A program made the translations under genes and the position numbers. From Parachlamydiaceae bacterium (GTDB lineage Bacteria; Chlamydiota; Chlamydiia; Chlamydiales; Parachlamydiaceae): a stretch of 5,565 nucleotides of DNA. The notes below the pieces were generated by a model. That model did no database searches. It had not been told where the DNA came from and saw only the letters and a program-made list of their open reading frames with translations. Within the stretch, counting starts at the first letter, position 1. The number at the start of each line of letters is the position of its first letter. The stretch is taken from positions 1 to 5,565 of the forward strand of contig JACDGH010000185.1 of NCBI GenBank assembly GCA_013815395.1, given 5' to 3'. This document shows, in pieces, positions 5,395 to 5,565 of this stretch.

Positions 5395-5550
5395 TTAATT
5401 TGCTCTACCAGACACTACTGTGTTTGTAGGGGAGTTTTTTCTCACGACATCCCTTGTTGGATTTTGACCTCCATTCTTATATCGCCCCGCCGGGGCTACA
5501 ATACATTGTGGGCATATACCCACGGTTTGTTCCTCCGGAACTGCACGCAT
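5395..5550 (-). CDS. Doubtful 51-residue open frame across the palindromic repeat
   Basis: On the minus strand an ATG at 5550 opens 51 codons to a TAA at 5395-5397. The peptide begins MRAVPEEQTVGICPQC, has a CxxC pair, and is rich in Arg, Asn, Gly and Pro. There is no Shine-Dalgarno site before the ATG. The opposite strand is also open here (from after a TAG at 5427-5429 to the window edge, reading PPGLQYIVGIYPRF in its middle). Both strands being open through GC-rich palindromes is typical of non-coding repeats, so this is probably not a gene. It is recorded because such peptides are often annotated as hypothetical proteins. Confidence 0.15.
   Translation of the reverse strand: MRAVPEEQTVGICPQCIVAPAGRYKNGGQNPTRDVVRKNSPTNTVVSGRAN
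5403..5440 (+). terminator. Terminator-like hairpin followed by six T residues
   Basis: CAGACAC (5409-5415) pairs with GTGTTTG (5420-5426) with one G-U pair around a TACT loop; flanking CTC (5403-5405) and GAG (5432-5434) could extend it. TTTTTT follows at 5435-5440. The form is that of a Rho-independent terminator on the + strand, but no + strand gene is seen upstream: the nearest is on the other side of the oppositely oriented ndk pair. It may end a small unannotated RNA, or be part of a mobile-element end. Confidence 0.4.
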
Positions 5551-5565
5551 GGGCTAGTATTATGC
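5484..5565. repeat. GC-rich palindromic repeat element, continuing beyond the window
   Basis: Three hairpins are packed into about 60 bases: GCCCC/GGGGC (5484-5488 with 5492-5496), GTGGG/CCCAC (5508-5512 with 5519-5523) and GTTCC/GGAAC (5529-5533 with 5537-5541). CCCA (5519-5522) can also pair with TGGG (5550-5553) to enclose the third hairpin in a long imperfect stem. The block is visibly more GC-rich than the genes of this window. The layout (a gcccc..ggggc palindrome, a CCCACGG...GCATGGGCTA stem, then TATTATGC at the edge) resembles dispersed palindromic intergenic repeats that I recall from many bacterial genomes. Copy number cannot be seen from one window. Confidence 0.55.

Larger units (their letters stand above)
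5149..5565. other. Gene-poor stretch upstream of ndk
   Basis: No convincing protein or RNA gene is seen on either strand over these 417 bases. The left half (to about 5310) is AT-rich and holds the ndk binding site, candidate promoters and a 9-bp hairpin. From about 5350 the composition changes: CCCCTGTAAGCGTC (5364-5377) begins a segment with a terminator-like hairpin and then GC-rich palindromes to the window end. This could be the edge of an inserted element. Confidence 0.6.

Noticed and set aside
5519..5553. Group II intron domain V-like hairpin
   Set aside because: The stem is imperfect, the loop is not a GNRA tetraloop and the AGC catalytic triad is absent, so the resemblance is superficial.
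1..5565. CRISPR array, tRNA, rRNA or riboswitch
   Set aside because: No regularly spaced repeats, no cloverleaf and no known riboswitch core were found on reading both strands; a covariance-model scan would settle this.

Overview
The window looks like chromosomal DNA from an environmental chlamydia (Parachlamydia/Protochlamydia/Neochlamydia type, living in amoebae). This is inferred from three things. The DNA is AT-rich. The KdsA protein is of the metal-binding type. The order kdsA, membrane-anchored protein, LPS-export ATPase resembles, from memory, the Chlamydia block CT655-CT654-CT653. No database search was possible, so the taxonomic call is moderate in confidence.

Left part (1-4048, + strand): the 3' end of an unrecognised gene, then a tight four-gene cluster for lipopolysaccharide. 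KdsA makes KDO-8-phosphate, the precursor of the inner-core sugar. A 245-residue protein with one N-terminal membrane anchor is a probable LptC. A 528-residue exported protein with several OstA/LptA-like segments is a probable, oversized LptA. LptB is the cytoplasmic ATPase that powers LPS extraction and transport. Every junction overlaps by 4 or 8 bases, so the four are almost certainly one transcript with coupled translation. The cluster links synthesis of the core sugar to the machine that moves finished LPS across the periplasm. A 16-bp perfect inverted repeat (4054-4100) closes the operon and is shared with the convergent genes on the other side.

Middle right (4124-5148, - strand): two adjacent nucleoside diphosphate kinase (NDK) genes. 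The upstream one is an ordinary 143-residue cytosolic Ndk with a strong ribosome binding site. The downstream one is about 60 percent identical by eye and keeps all the catalytic residues, but it starts with a signal-peptide-like hydrophobic leader and lacks the usual C-terminal tail. It looks like a duplicated Ndk that has been redirected to the envelope or outside the cell. This is the most interesting observation in the window.

Right end (5149-5565): no convincing gene. It holds a candidate ndk promoter, a 9-bp hairpin, a hairpin followed by six T residues, and then a more GC-rich block of short palindromes that runs off the window end. That block resembles the palindromic intergenic repeats scattered through many bacterial genomes, and may be joined to a remnant of a mobile element.
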